A stretch of DNA of 64,000 nucleotides from JACNKJ01 sp964344565 (GTDB lineage Bacteria; Krumholzibacteriota; Krumholzibacteriia; JACNKJ01). The notes beneath the pieces are model-generated. The model was not told where the DNA came from. It ran no database searches and was given only the letters and a program-made list of their open reading frames with translations. Positions 9,119 through 16,557 of this stretch are shown one piece after another. The DNA is taken from the NCBI GenBank assembly GCA_964344565.1, contig CAYFNT010000002.1:186001-250000 (forward strand), in the 5' to 3' direction. Each line of letters starts with the position of its first letter. Positions within the stretch are counted from its first letter, which is position 1. A program made the translations under genes and the position numbers.

Positions 9119-10419
9119 TGCCGCGCCTCCGCGAGACCCTGGCCGACGAGCTTCTGACCTTTCAGGCCGCCTGGGTTTTCCCCGTGGACGCTCCCCCCAT
9201 CGAGAACGGCGCCGTCGCCGTGAAGGACGGCAAGATCCTGGCCGTCGGATCCGCCGAAGAGATCGCCCGCGATTTCCCCGGCGCGGCCGCGCGCTACGAG
9301 AACGCGGGCGGCGTGCTCATCCCAGGTCTGGTCAACGCCCACGCCCACCTGGAGCTCAGCTACATGAAGGGCCTGGTGCCTCCGCGGGAGGATTTCACCG
9401 GTTGGATCATCGACCTGGTCCGGTCCAAGCGCACCTGGACCAGCGCGGAGTTCGAGAAGTCGGCTCGCGCAGGCCGACGCGAGTTGATTCGCGGCGGCTG
9501 CACGGCGGTGGGGGACATCGTGAGCGCCGAGGCCGAAGAGGGCGCACTGGCCGTGCATCTGGAGGCCGAGCTTCCCCTGCGCACGCGGGCCTACCAGGAG
9601 TATCTCGGAACCTTCGGCGAGGGTCGGCCGCCCTACGAGGCTGAGGAGTCGAAACTCTTCTATCCGGGTCTCAGCCCTCACGCGCCCTACTCGTCGGACA
9701 CCGATCTCTTTCGCCGTTGCTTCGCGCGGGCCAGGGAGCGTGGCCTGCCGCTGTCGACTCACGGCGCGGAAATCCGCTGGGAAGAGGAGTATCTCGTGGA
9801 GGGAAGCGGACCGCTCTACGACTTCCTCGTGAAGCTCGGCTTCGCCTTCGACGTTCCGCGGCCCTGGGATCCCGAAAGGCCGTCTCGACTGGCTCACTGG
9901 CTCGCCGCCGAGAAGCCGCCCGGGCCGATCCAGTTCGTGCACGGCACCTGGCTGCGCGAGGACGAGTACGAAGCGCTTCGCGAGATCGGTGCGACGGTGG
10001 TCTACTGCCCTTCCTCGGTGGCCTATTTCCACGACGGTCGGGATGCGCATCCGGTGGAAGAGCTTCTCGCCGCGGGCATTCCCGTGGCCCTGGGCACGGA
10101 CTCCCTGGCCAGTTCCACCACGCTCAACATGCCCGAGACCTGCACCCTGGCGAAGCGGGCCCATCCCGGGCTCGCGCCTGAGACGATTCTGGAGATGGTC
10201 ACCCGGAGCGGCGCGCGGAGCCTCGGCCTCGAAAACTGCGGCGAACTCTCGCCCGGCAATGAAGCGGATTTTGTGGTCTTCGAATCCCCAGGCCTGCGCC
10301 CGAGGAGCGCGGACGAGGCATTGGAACTCGCGATCCTGTCGGGTTTTGCAGTGCCTCGCCTGCACGTGATCGCGGGCGAACCCCATGCATTCAGCGATCT
10401 TTCTCCGCTGCGGGCCTAG
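9118..10419 (+). CDS. mqnX: amidohydrolase, probable aminofutalosine deaminase MqnX
   Basis: 433 residues. It is a metal-dependent amidohydrolase: the first metal motif H75-A-H77 is in LVNAHAHLELS, followed by STHGAEI, QFVHGTWL and ALGTDSLASS, which supply the remaining His and Asp ligands of the deaminase subtype. In the futalosine pathway MqnX converts 6-amino-6-deoxyfutalosine to futalosine. Family membership is clear; the specific substrate is inferred from the TGATG coupling to mqnA. The start at the overlap is preferred to an upstream in-frame one, because the N-terminal strand begins only after it. An alternative would be another 6-aminopurine-type deaminase such as an MTA/SAH deaminase. 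Confidence 0.82.
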   Translation: MPRLRETLADELLTFQAAWVFPVDAPPIENGAVAVKDGKILAVGSAEEIARDFPGAAARYENAGGVLIPGLVNAHAHLELSYMKGLVPPREDFTGWIIDLVRSKRTWTSAEFEKSARAGRRELIRGGCTAVGDIVSAEAEEGALAVHLEAELPLRTRAYQEYLGTFGEGRPPYEAEESKLFYPGLSPHAPYSSDTDLFRRCFARARERGLPLSTHGAEIRWEEEYLVEGSGPLYDFLVKLGFAFDVPRPWDPERPSRLAHWLAAEKPPGPIQFVHGTWLREDEYEALREIGATVVYCPSSVAYFHDGRDAHPVEELLAAGIPVALGTDSLASSTTLNMPETCTLAKRAHPGLAPETILEMVTRSGARSLGLENCGELSPGNEADFVVFESPGLRPRSADEALELAILSGFAVPRLHVIAGEPHAFSDLSPLRA

Positions 10420-10485
10420 ACTCCACTTTTCGAATCCTGCAGAATACCGGCGATCCCTCTCACAATCCACTCGGAGGAAACTCCC

Positions 10486-10836
10486 ATGAACATGATCTGT
10501 CATTACGAAATTCCGAGCACCGACTTCGACAAGAGCAAGGCCTTCTACGATGGTCTCTTCGGCTGGAACGTGCAGGTTCTGCCGGATATGAGCTATGCGA
10601 TGTTCGGCGAGGCCGGACAGGGCGTCGGCGGCGGCTTCAACAAGGTCGAGGCCGTGAGCAATGACGGCATCCAGGTCTACATCGAGGTGGAGGACATTCC
10701 CGCCACCCTCGCCAAGGCCAAGGAACTCGGCGGCGACGTGCTCTTGGACAAGCAGCAGATCAGCGAGGAACACGGTTACATGGCCTTCATCACCGACAGC
10801 TGCGGGGTGAAGATCGGCCTCTGGTCGAGGAACTGA
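10486..10836 (+). CDS. VOC (glyoxalase/bleomycin-resistance) family protein
   Basis: 116 residues, a single VOC module of paired beta-alpha-beta-beta-beta units: ICHYEIPSTDFDKSKAFYDGLFGW at the front and ITDSCGVKIGLW at the end. Metal-ligand positions typical of active glyoxalases are only partly visible (an early H and a later E), so it may bind rather than turn over a small molecule. GGAGGAAA lies 5 nt before the ATG. It is one base from the DinB-like gene downstream, a common pairing of small detoxification-type genes. The substrate is unknown. Confidence 0.8.
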   Translation: MNMICHYEIPSTDFDKSKAFYDGLFGWNVQVLPDMSYAMFGEAGQGVGGGFNKVEAVSNDGIQVYIEVEDIPATLAKAKELGGDVLLDKQQISEEHGYMAFITDSCGVKIGLWSRN

Positions 10837-10837
10837 T

Positions 10838-11341
10838 ATGGCCGAAACCGAACACAACGCGCTTGCTGCGCCGGGCGGGATGCATCCCCGCCTGGCGCTC
10901 TTTTTCGCTCAGCTCGAGGACGTGCGAAAGTACTTCAAGAAGAAGGCCGAGGGCATGACGGTCGAGGAACTCGATCGCGAGCCTGTCGAAGGCGTCATGA
11001 GCCCGGGCAAGCTGCTCGCGCACTCGGCCGGCGCGGAGGACTGGTGGATCCAGGGCCTGGTCGTGGGAAACGAGGAAGGGATCGACGAGAAGGAAGAGGC
11101 GATGGGCGCCGGCGGCAAGTCGGTGGACGAGCTCTTCGAGTACATGGACGGCGTCCGCGACCGCACGCGTAAGGCGCTCGAAGGACTCGGCGAGGCCGAC
11201 CTGTCCCGCGAGTTCGTCTACGAGAACGAAGAGGGCAAGCGCTGGACCTTCACGCTCGAGTGGATCCTGCACCACCTGGTCGAGCACGAGGCGCATCATC
11301 GCGGGCAGTTCGCGCTACTGAAGCGGATGCTGACGGGCTGA
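10838..11341 (+). CDS. DinB-family protein
   Basis: 167 residues, a four-helix-bundle DinB/YfiT-like protein. The family's metal triad is suggested by LLAHSAGAEDWW (first His) and HHLVEHEAHHRGQF near the C-terminus (second and third His). In known members the bundle binds a divalent metal and carries out bacillithiol- or mycothiol-type transfer or maleylpyruvate isomerisation, but many have no known activity. It starts one base after the VOC stop and is surely co-transcribed with it. No regulator is visible directly upstream. Confidence 0.8.
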   Translation: MAETEHNALAAPGGMHPRLALFFAQLEDVRKYFKKKAEGMTVEELDREPVEGVMSPGKLLAHSAGAEDWWIQGLVVGNEEGIDEKEEAMGAGGKSVDELFEYMDGVRDRTRKALEGLGEADLSREFVYENEEGKRWTFTLEWILHHLVEHEAHHRGQFALLKRMLTG

Positions 11342-11372
11342 TCACCGTGCCCTTGGTGCAGAATTCCAGAAT

Positions 11373-11419
11373 GTGCACCCGGGTGCACTTCCGAGAATCG
11401 AAACTGTACACGTGTATAG
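11373..11419. repeat. palindrome pair A (copy upstream of blaI-like gene)
   Basis: A perfect 16-bp palindrome GTGCACCCGGGTGCAC (11373-11388) is followed by CTGTACACGTGTATAG (11404-11419, one mismatch). Their centres are 31 bp apart, about three helical turns, so both would lie on the same DNA face. The same pair, in the same order and with the same spacing, recurs at 13764-13811 on the other side of the BlaI/M56 genes. Confidence 0.7.
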
Positions 11420-11485
11420 CTCTAGCCATAAACCACTATAAATCAAATGGTTATCGCATGGCGCCGCAGCCTACGAAACCCTTCG

Positions 11486-11514
11486 TTGACAATACGAAGT
11501 CCTTCGTATACGCT
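11486..11514 (+). promoter_or_regulatory. promoter of the blaI-like gene with internal operator
   Basis: TTGACA (11486-11491) and TACGCT (11509-11514) are 17 nt apart. A perfect 8-bp inverted repeat, ATACGAAG-TC-CTTCGTAT (11492-11509), fills the whole spacer. A dimeric repressor bound there would block RNA polymerase, which fits autoregulation by the BlaI-like protein. The sequence differs from the classical TACA/TGTA BlaI/MecI operator. Confidence 0.65.
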
Positions 11515-11535
11515 TCTGTCTTGAAGGAGGGTGAT

Positions 11536-11925
11536 ATGGATGATTCTGCTGCCCAGCCCGTGCCCACCAAATCTGAACTGGAAATCCTACGAATTCTCTG
11601 GGAGCGAGGACCCAGCACTGTGCGAGATGTGTTGGAAGCGCTGAACCGCGAAAAAGAGACAGGCTATACGACAGCCCTCAAACTCCTTCAGATTATGGCA
11701 AAGAAGGGACTCGTTGATCGTGATGAAAGCCACCAGACCCACATTTATAGAGCCCGTCACACAAGAAGCAAAATCCAAGGGCAGATACTTCGAGATCTGA
11801 TCGAACGAGCTTTTGGGGGATCGACTTCCGGTCTTGTGCTTCAAGCACTCAGCGGCAAGAAAGCGAGTTCTGAAGAGTTAGAGGAAATTCGCAAAATGTT
11901 GGACCAGCTCGAGGAGGAGAAGTGA
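11536..11925 (+). CDS. BlaI/MecI/CopY-family winged-helix repressor
   Basis: 129 residues, the normal BlaI length. The segment TKSELEILRILWERGPSTVR begins the winged helix, followed by GYTTALKLLQIMAKKGLV (recognition helix) and a C-terminal dimerisation region ending in LDQLEEEK. BlaI-type proteins bind palindromic operators and are inactivated by cleavage triggered by a partnered membrane peptidase. The ATG at 11536 has AAGGAGG at 11524-11530; a longer in-frame extension to 11260 runs through DinB and the palindromes and is rejected. It overlaps the M56 gene and is the likely ligand of the 11492-11509 operator. Codon usage is visibly AT-richer than in the flanking genes, hinting at transfer. 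Confidence 0.88.
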   Translation: MDDSAAQPVPTKSELEILRILWERGPSTVRDVLEALNREKETGYTTALKLLQIMAKKGLVDRDESHQTHIYRARHTRSKIQGQILRDLIERAFGGSTSGLVLQALSGKKASSEELEEIRKMLDQLEEEK

Positions 11926-13736
11926 TGGGTAGGGATCTCGTGAGTAGCCTAGGTTGGTCACTACTTCACTTAATCTGGCAAGGTGGAATCCTTTCGCTAC
12001 TCGTCTGGATGTTCATCAGGGTGATGCGAAACAATAGCGCGGGATTGCGCACTCGCATCTATGCCACCGGCATTGTCGCGATGATCTTGCTCCCTCCCCT
12101 TACGCTTGGATTGCCAGAAGTGCTGAAGTCGAAACTCGGCGAGAGAGCACGGATTGTGTTTCCGATTGAAAACGCAAACGATGTGTATAAACCCATCGGT
12201 TCTACCGCTCCAAGCCAGGACGCTGTACCAGAAAGAGGTGGGGTCAATTCAGCCTCACTCACTAAGAAGCCATTGAAATTGCCCGGGTCCATGGGTATGT
12301 GGATAGCCACCCTTTGGGCAACAGGAGTTCTGCTCTCTGCGATGGTGAGGACGGTACTTGTTTTTCGACTTAGAAGCAGGCTTTCAATCTCAGCCACCTC
12401 CCCCGGGGAGAAATGGCAGACCGCGTATGAGGCCGCACTGGAAGTATTCCCGGGGCTTGCAGTTCCACACCTTCGCGGTAGCCGACTAGTCGATCAGCCC
12501 ATGGTCTTGGCGCATGGAAAACCATGCATATATGTACCCGTAAATGACAGTGAGCCGCTGAATCTTGAGGACAGGGCACTGATCATGGCACATGAACTTG
12601 CGCACATCTATCGTGGCGATGTCATCGGCCAGAAGCTTCTCGGTATTTCGGAAACCCTTCTTTTTTTCCATCCTGGCGCTTGGTGGCTATCCAAGAAGTA
12701 CCAGCAGGAGCGAGAGCATCACTGCGATGAGCTCGTTGCAATCAGAACACGAAAGCCGCGCGCACTGGCGAAGGCCCTCATGCGATTGGAAGAGCAGCGG
12801 TCGCTTTCACCACGAGGATCCCTCGGGGCCGGAAGCTCTTTGCGGGATCGAATTGTGAAGCTCAAGGTTGGTTCGCGTCACCTGAACCCAAGCAGGCAAT
12901 TGACACTTGGGCTTCTTGGGCTGGTTCTCAGCTGCATCACGCTTGCTTCAATGGCAGCCAAGGTTCCCGTATCGTTTCATAACACAAGCCGATCGAATTC
13001 CGATTATCGCGCCGAGTTCGCAAGCGCGATGACCGGAGTCGATTCAGTTCGAACACGTTACAGAAATGAATTGTCAGCCGCCCTTGAAGCGAGAGATGTG
13101 GATTGGGTGTTTGAGCTTGCCTGCATCGATATCGGATTGGCCCAGGGGCCAAACTATGAGGCGGGAATGGCCGTGTTTGAGCAACTGCGAGAGTTTCTGC
13201 ACTTCCGATACGAAGATGTGTTCCAAGCTCCGGGGAATGCAGACGTGATGTGCGGATCACTCGGATGGCAGGGCGCGTTTTATCCCAGCTCCTTCAATAT
13301 TGATGGAGTAGGATCTTCAACAGAAGAATCTATGATGACTTACTACAAGGCGATCGAACTTGATTTGGGGGACAGCGATGAATTCAATATGGAGCGGTAT
13401 CGAGAGCGTGTGATGGATGCACCCTGGTTCGTACAAATCGATCCCCAAGCAGATCCCTTCTTGCAGGTCGATATTGAACCTGACGGTATCGTGGACCTCC
13501 GATTCGACGGCGATGAAGTATCGTCCGGTCCTGGCGGCAGCAGCGACCCCTGGCTCATGGAAACAGACGAATCCGCCGACGGCACCCGCAAGCAGTGGCT
13601 CATCGGGCCGGCGGGCACCGACCTGCGCTCGGCGCCACGTATCTGGATCTATCGCGACGGTCCCATCTTTGCCTTCCTTATGGATACTGATGGGGATGGC
13701 CGGGGCAATCTCGGCCGGGGTGCCTGTATTCCATAG
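11925..13736 (+). CDS. BlaR1-like M56 membrane metallopeptidase
   Basis: 603 residues. The N-terminal 140 residues contain several membrane helices; the zinc motif HELAH is at residues 223-227, followed by HPGAWWLSKKYQQEREHHCDE, the M56 third-ligand region. A further hydrophobic segment precedes a C-terminal region of about 250 residues. In BlaR1 that outer region is a penicillin-binding sensor; here I see no SxxK serine-protease-like motif, so the signal is unknown. The family cleaves or triggers inactivation of the BlaI repressor. The ATG overlaps the blaI stop (TGATG); a GTG three bases earlier is also possible. DNA is AT-rich to about 13.45 kb and then returns to the GC-rich local style, so the 3' end may have a different origin. 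Confidence 0.85.
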   Translation: MGRDLVSSLGWSLLHLIWQGGILSLLVWMFIRVMRNNSAGLRTRIYATGIVAMILLPPLTLGLPEVLKSKLGERARIVFPIENANDVYKPIGSTAPSQDAVPERGGVNSASLTKKPLKLPGSMGMWIATLWATGVLLSAMVRTVLVFRLRSRLSISATSPGEKWQTAYEAALEVFPGLAVPHLRGSRLVDQPMVLAHGKPCIYVPVNDSEPLNLEDRALIMAHELAHIYRGDVIGQKLLGISETLLFFHPGAWWLSKKYQQEREHHCDELVAIRTRKPRALAKALMRLEEQRSLSPRGSLGAGSSLRDRIVKLKVGSRHLNPSRQLTLGLLGLVLSCITLASMAAKVPVSFHNTSRSNSDYRAEFASAMTGVDSVRTRYRNELSAALEARDVDWVFELACIDIGLAQGPNYEAGMAVFEQLREFLHFRYEDVFQAPGNADVMCGSLGWQGAFYPSSFNIDGVGSSTEESMMTYYKAIELDLGDSDEFNMERYRERVMDAPWFVQIDPQADPFLQVDIEPDGIVDLRFDGDEVSSGPGGSSDPWLMETDESADGTRKQWLIGPAGTDLRSAPRIWIYRDGPIFAFLMDTDGDGRGNLGRGACIP

Positions 13737-13763
13737 TATGCCCTTCGCGGCGGTTCTTCTCGG

Positions 13764-13811
13764 TAGTCCACCCGGGTGGACTATCGAACGCCGGAACTGT
13801 ACACGTGTACA
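13764..13811. repeat. palindrome pair B (copy between M56 and ada-like genes)
   Basis: A perfect 20-bp palindrome TAGTCCACCCGGGTGGACTA (13764-13783) is followed by a perfect 14-bp TGTACACGTGTACA (13798-13811), again 31 bp centre to centre. The linker begins and ends like that of pair A (ACT near the start, AAC at the end). The second palindrome is identical to the one at 37774-37787. Confidence 0.75.
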
Positions 13812-13858
13812 ATCGAATTCGATGCTCGAATTCCGGTAGAGCACGGCCCCGGCTGGGC

Positions 13859-13864
13859 TACAAT
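13859..13864 (+). promoter_or_regulatory. candidate leaderless -10 of the ada-like gene (TACAAT)
   Basis: TACAAT ends 6 nt before the ATG at 13871 and no ribosome-binding site is present. The -35 region is poor, which would fit a promoter needing an activator; Ada proteins are known to activate their own genes after methylation. Confidence 0.45.
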
Positions 13865-13870
13865 GCATCC

Positions 13871-14920
13871 ATGCTGAAATCACTTCCTTCCGAAAACGAG
13901 ATGTACAGGGCCCTCATCGACAAGGACGCCAGCTACGAGGGCGTCTTCATCGTGGGGGTGCGAAGCACGGGCGTCTTCTGCCGCCCCAGCTGCGCCGCGC
14001 GCAAACCCAAGCGTGAGAACGTCGAGTTCTATCCCAACGCCCGCGAAGCGCTGGCGGCGGGATACCGACCCTGCAAGCGCTGCCGGCCCCTCGAGCCCGC
14101 GGGCGAGGCCCCCGATTGGCTCCGCACTCTTCTCGCGGAAGTCGACGAAGACCCTTCCCGCCGCTGGCGCGATCGGGACCTTCGGAATCGCGGCCTCGAC
14201 CCCGGGCGCGTGCGCCGCTGGTTCACCCGCGAGCATGGCATGACCTTTCACGCCTATCTGCGCGCCAGGCGCCTGGGCCTGGCCCTGGGGCGCATCCGCC
14301 AGGGCGACGACCTCGCCGGCACGGCCTTCGGCCACGGATACGAATCCGACAGCGGCTTCCGCGAGGCCTTCGAGAAGTTCTTCGGCGCCACGCCTGGACG
14401 CAGCCGCGAACGCGGGCTCATGCATGTAACTCGTTTGAGCAGTCCACTTGGGCCGCTCGTTGCCGGCGCCACCGATGAGGGCGTCTGCCTTCTCGAGTTC
14501 ACGGACCGGCGCATGCTCGTGAAGCAGATCTCCGTACTTGGCCGCCGGCTCGCTTGCGCTGCTGCGCCCGGAAGTAACGAGATGCTGGATCGACTGCAGA
14601 CCCAGCTCGCCGAGTACTTCGACGGCAGGCGCCGCGAGTTCGACCTGCCGCTGATCGCACCGGGCACGGAGTTTCAGGAGGCGGTCTGGGACGAACTTCG
14701 GAAGATTCCACCCGGGTGGACGCGCAGCTATCGCGAGCTCGCCGAAAGTCTCGGACGCCCCGGCGCCCAGCGCGCGGTTGGGCGGGCCAACGGCGACAAT
14801 CGCATTGCGATCTTGATCCCCTGCCACCGGGTCGTGCGCGACGACGGCGCCCTCGGCGGCTACGGCGGCGGCCTCTGGCGCAAGAAGTTCCTGCTCGACC
14901 TGGAGCGTGCCGGCAATTGA
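13871..14920 (+). CDS. ada: Ada-type bifunctional methyltransferase/transcription factor
   Basis: 349 residues with the full Ada layout. The zinc domain has C37, C41, C68 and C71 (GVFCRPSC and PCKRC), at almost the same numbers as E. coli Ada, where the first Cys accepts methyl groups from phosphotriesters. An AraC-like helix-turn-helix follows (GMTFHAYLRARRLGLAL, GYESDSGFREAFEKFFG). The C-terminal O6-methylguanine domain has the suicide cysteine C318 in PCHRVV and YGGGLWRKKFLL. The protein directly repairs alkylated DNA and, once methylated, activates its regulon. Oddly, the usual IPYGET-like motif reads IPPGWT and is encoded by a 14-bp perfect palindrome (14707-14720) like those upstream. 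It follows the BlaI/M56 cassette but has its own start signals. Confidence 0.92.
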   Translation: MLKSLPSENEMYRALIDKDASYEGVFIVGVRSTGVFCRPSCAARKPKRENVEFYPNAREALAAGYRPCKRCRPLEPAGEAPDWLRTLLAEVDEDPSRRWRDRDLRNRGLDPGRVRRWFTREHGMTFHAYLRARRLGLALGRIRQGDDLAGTAFGHGYESDSGFREAFEKFFGATPGRSRERGLMHVTRLSSPLGPLVAGATDEGVCLLEFTDRRMLVKQISVLGRRLACAAAPGSNEMLDRLQTQLAEYFDGRRREFDLPLIAPGTEFQEAVWDELRKIPPGWTRSYRELAESLGRPGAQRAVGRANGDNRIAILIPCHRVVRDDGALGGYGGGLWRKKFLLDLERAGN

Positions 14921-14923
14921 AAA

Positions 14924-14947
14924 CCCCTCCCCCGGCAGGGGGAGGGG
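14924..14947 (-). terminator. intrinsic terminator of the four-gene membrane operon
   Basis: CCCCTCCCCC (14924-14933) pairs with GGGGGAGGGG (14938-14947) around a GGCA loop. On the minus strand the stem is followed by TTTTC, so it serves the operon that ends at 14978; in the plus direction there is no T-run. Confidence 0.6.
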
Positions 14948-14953
14948 CGTTCA

Positions 14954-14974
14954 CAGTTCTCAGTCCTCAGTTCT
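14954..14974. repeat. heptamer array, CAGTTCT type
   Basis: CAGTTCT-CAGTCCT-CAGTTCT, three tandem 7-mers, possibly a fourth degenerate one (GGGTTAT), lying just before the minus-strand stop at 14978 and beside a terminator. Confidence 0.55.
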
Positions 14975-14977
14975 GGG

Positions 14978-15625
14978 TTATCCTAAGCCTATCCACTCTC
15001 CAAGCAGATAGACCACCCGCCCGATCAGGATCGAGATGCGACCCATGATGGTGTAGCCGAAGGCGGCGCCGAAGGAGATCATCAGGAACCAGATGCCCAG
15101 CTTGCTCACGCCTCCCACGAAGCCCTTGTGCTCCGCGGAGAAGAAGAAGTAGACGAGCACCGAGAGCACGCCCACCGTGATGATGAGCGTGCTGATCCAG
15201 GCGACGGGATCGCCCCATCCCTGGGTGAGCCCCACGATGGTGTCGGCCGACTGGGGCAGCACCTCGCCCTGCAGGCGCTGCATGAAGTCGATGCCGGTGT
15301 AGTATCCCACGTAGATGGCCAGCGCGAACCGCGCCACCCAGGCGATCTTGCCGATGTAGCGCGCGTAGAGAATGACGCCCAGCGCCATGGGGATGATCAG
15401 GTTCCACCAGCCCCAGCTCGTGAAGGGCGAGAAGCCCCCGTGACGCAGCGGATCGATGACGTTGGGCACGAAGGTCTGCCCAAAGGTCAGACCGATGTAA
15501 TAGCCCAAGCTCACGCCCGCGAAGACGCTCTCGGCGAAGCGGAAGAAGGGATTGTCCTTATACAGGAAGCTGAAAATGCAGAGGGTGAAGAAGGCACCGA
15601 CCCAGATTCCGATTTCCGTGCTCAT
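14978..15625 (-). CDS. membrane protein, fourth gene of an uncharacterised operon
   Basis: 215 residues with about six hydrophobic helices; no signal peptide and no catalytic motif. Distinctive segments are FFRFAESVFAGVSLGYYIG near the N-terminus and FGAAFGYTIMGRISILIGR near the end. I do not recognise a characterised family. It is the last of four same-strand genes (18093 to 14978) separated by only 2-12 bases, and it ends 31 bases from the terminator. Its glycine-rich helices and lack of soluble domains suggest a structural membrane component, perhaps working with the three upstream proteins; this is inference from gene order alone. Confidence 0.75.
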   Translation of the reverse strand: MSTEIGIWVGAFFTLCIFSFLYKDNPFFRFAESVFAGVSLGYYIGLTFGQTFVPNVIDPLRHGGFSPFTSWGWWNLIIPMALGVILYARYIGKIAWVARFALAIYVGYYTGIDFMQRLQGEVLPQSADTIVGLTQGWGDPVAWISTLIITVGVLSVLVYFFFSAEHKGFVGGVSKLGIWFLMISFGAAFGYTIMGRISILIGRVVYLLGEWIGLG

Positions 15626-15637
15626 TTCACCACCTCC

Positions 15638-16555
15638 CTAATACCGCTTCCGGGAAGCAGCGCGCTCGACGAAGAACGCGATGTTACCCAGAATGATGAA
15701 GATTGTGATGATTGTGTAGACCACCGACTGCACGTCCGAGCCCTTGCCGGCGTAGAAGACCTCCGCCGTCGTGAGCGCGTCGATGTTCGGATAGGCCTCG
15801 CGGACCAGCTTCTCGTACTCGGCCGCGCCCTTCAGCCCGCCCAGCAGGGCGAACATCTGTCCGGCGCGATAGTAGGCGAAGTACTTGGGGGCGCTCACGG
15901 CCGTGCAACCCACGGCCACCGGAATGCCGAACTGCGCATTCACCAGGTTCGCCCACCACTCGCCGATGATTCCCGTGGCCGCGCTGAAGACGAACTGCAG
16001 ATCGTCGTAGCCGTGCACCGCGCGTCCGAGTTCATACTCGTCCAGGGGCGTGTCCCAGTAGTCGGTGGGGAAGGTATCGTGGACGTTCTCGTCCATCTGG
16101 CGCATGGCGGCCAGGCCGCCGTCCTTGTAGCCGAGATACATGAAGTCGACGCCGTAGAACTTGCCGGGGAAGTGTTCGCTCTCCACCGGCGTGTCGCTGG
16201 GCAGGCTGCCGTCCAGCGGACCCACGCAGCGCTCGAGCTCCTCGAGGCCTTCGTTCACCCCCCCGATGGGATAGAGCGCCAGGCAGACCACCTTCGCGTC
16301 CTTCTGCAGCGCGTGGCGGATGACCGCGTCGGCCATGGGGTCGTTCTCGGGCCCCGTGGACGGGCCGTAGTCGAAAGACACCATGATGATGTCTCCCGGC
16401 TGCAGCGCCTCCATGCGGTCGTAGAGGTCCTGCACGGGCTGGCTCACGCGAACCGGCAGGTTCAGCGGCCAGAGTATCGGCAGGACCGCGGCGATGCCCA
16501 CCAGGAGGTAGAGCCAGCGGCGGTCCAGGTTCATGAGTTTCTCGAAGATGCCCAT
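15638..16555 (-). CDS. bitopic protein with large soluble domain, third gene of the operon
   Basis: 305 residues. One hydrophobic helix near the N-terminus (WLYLLVGIAAVLPIL) and one near the C-terminus (VVYTIITIFIILGNIAFFVE) bracket a soluble domain of about 230 residues with GDIIMVSFDYGPST, DAKVVCLALYPIGG and FSAATGIIGEW, which looks Rossmann-like. The domain is probably extracytoplasmic or sits between two membrane anchors. I know no function. The start at 16555 has AAGGAGAG just upstream, inside the end of the preceding gene's region; a longer frame to 17350 is antisense-free but lacks any start signal and is rejected. Confidence 0.75.
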   Translation of the reverse strand: MGIFEKLMNLDRRWLYLLVGIAAVLPILWPLNLPVRVSQPVQDLYDRMEALQPGDIIMVSFDYGPSTGPENDPMADAVIRHALQKDAKVVCLALYPIGGVNEGLEELERCVGPLDGSLPSDTPVESEHFPGKFYGVDFMYLGYKDGGLAAMRQMDENVHDTFPTDYWDTPLDEYELGRAVHGYDDLQFVFSAATGIIGEWWANLVNAQFGIPVAVGCTAVSAPKYFAYYRAGQMFALLGGLKGAAEYEKLVREAYPNIDALTTAEVFYAGKGSDVQSVVYTIITIFIILGNIAFFVERAASRKRY

Positions 16556-16557
16556 GG

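Noticed and set aside
10420..10485. tRNA-like TTCGAATCC sequence
   Set aside because: It resembles a T-loop, but no acceptor stem, D-arm or anticodon arm can be formed around it.
8947..10857. Minus-strand frame of about 636 codons opposite mqnX
   Set aside because: Shadow frame; the plus-strand amidohydrolase and VOC protein are well supported.
11925..13736. Beta-lactam sensor BlaR1 proper
   Set aside because: The C-terminal region lacks the SxxK penicillin-binding motif; only the M56 peptidase part is supported.
11373..13811. Integron attC sites at the palindrome pairs
   Set aside because: The palindromes are perfect and short, lack the R and L box arrangement (RYYYAAC/GTTRRRY) and do not form the single imperfect hairpin of attC sites.
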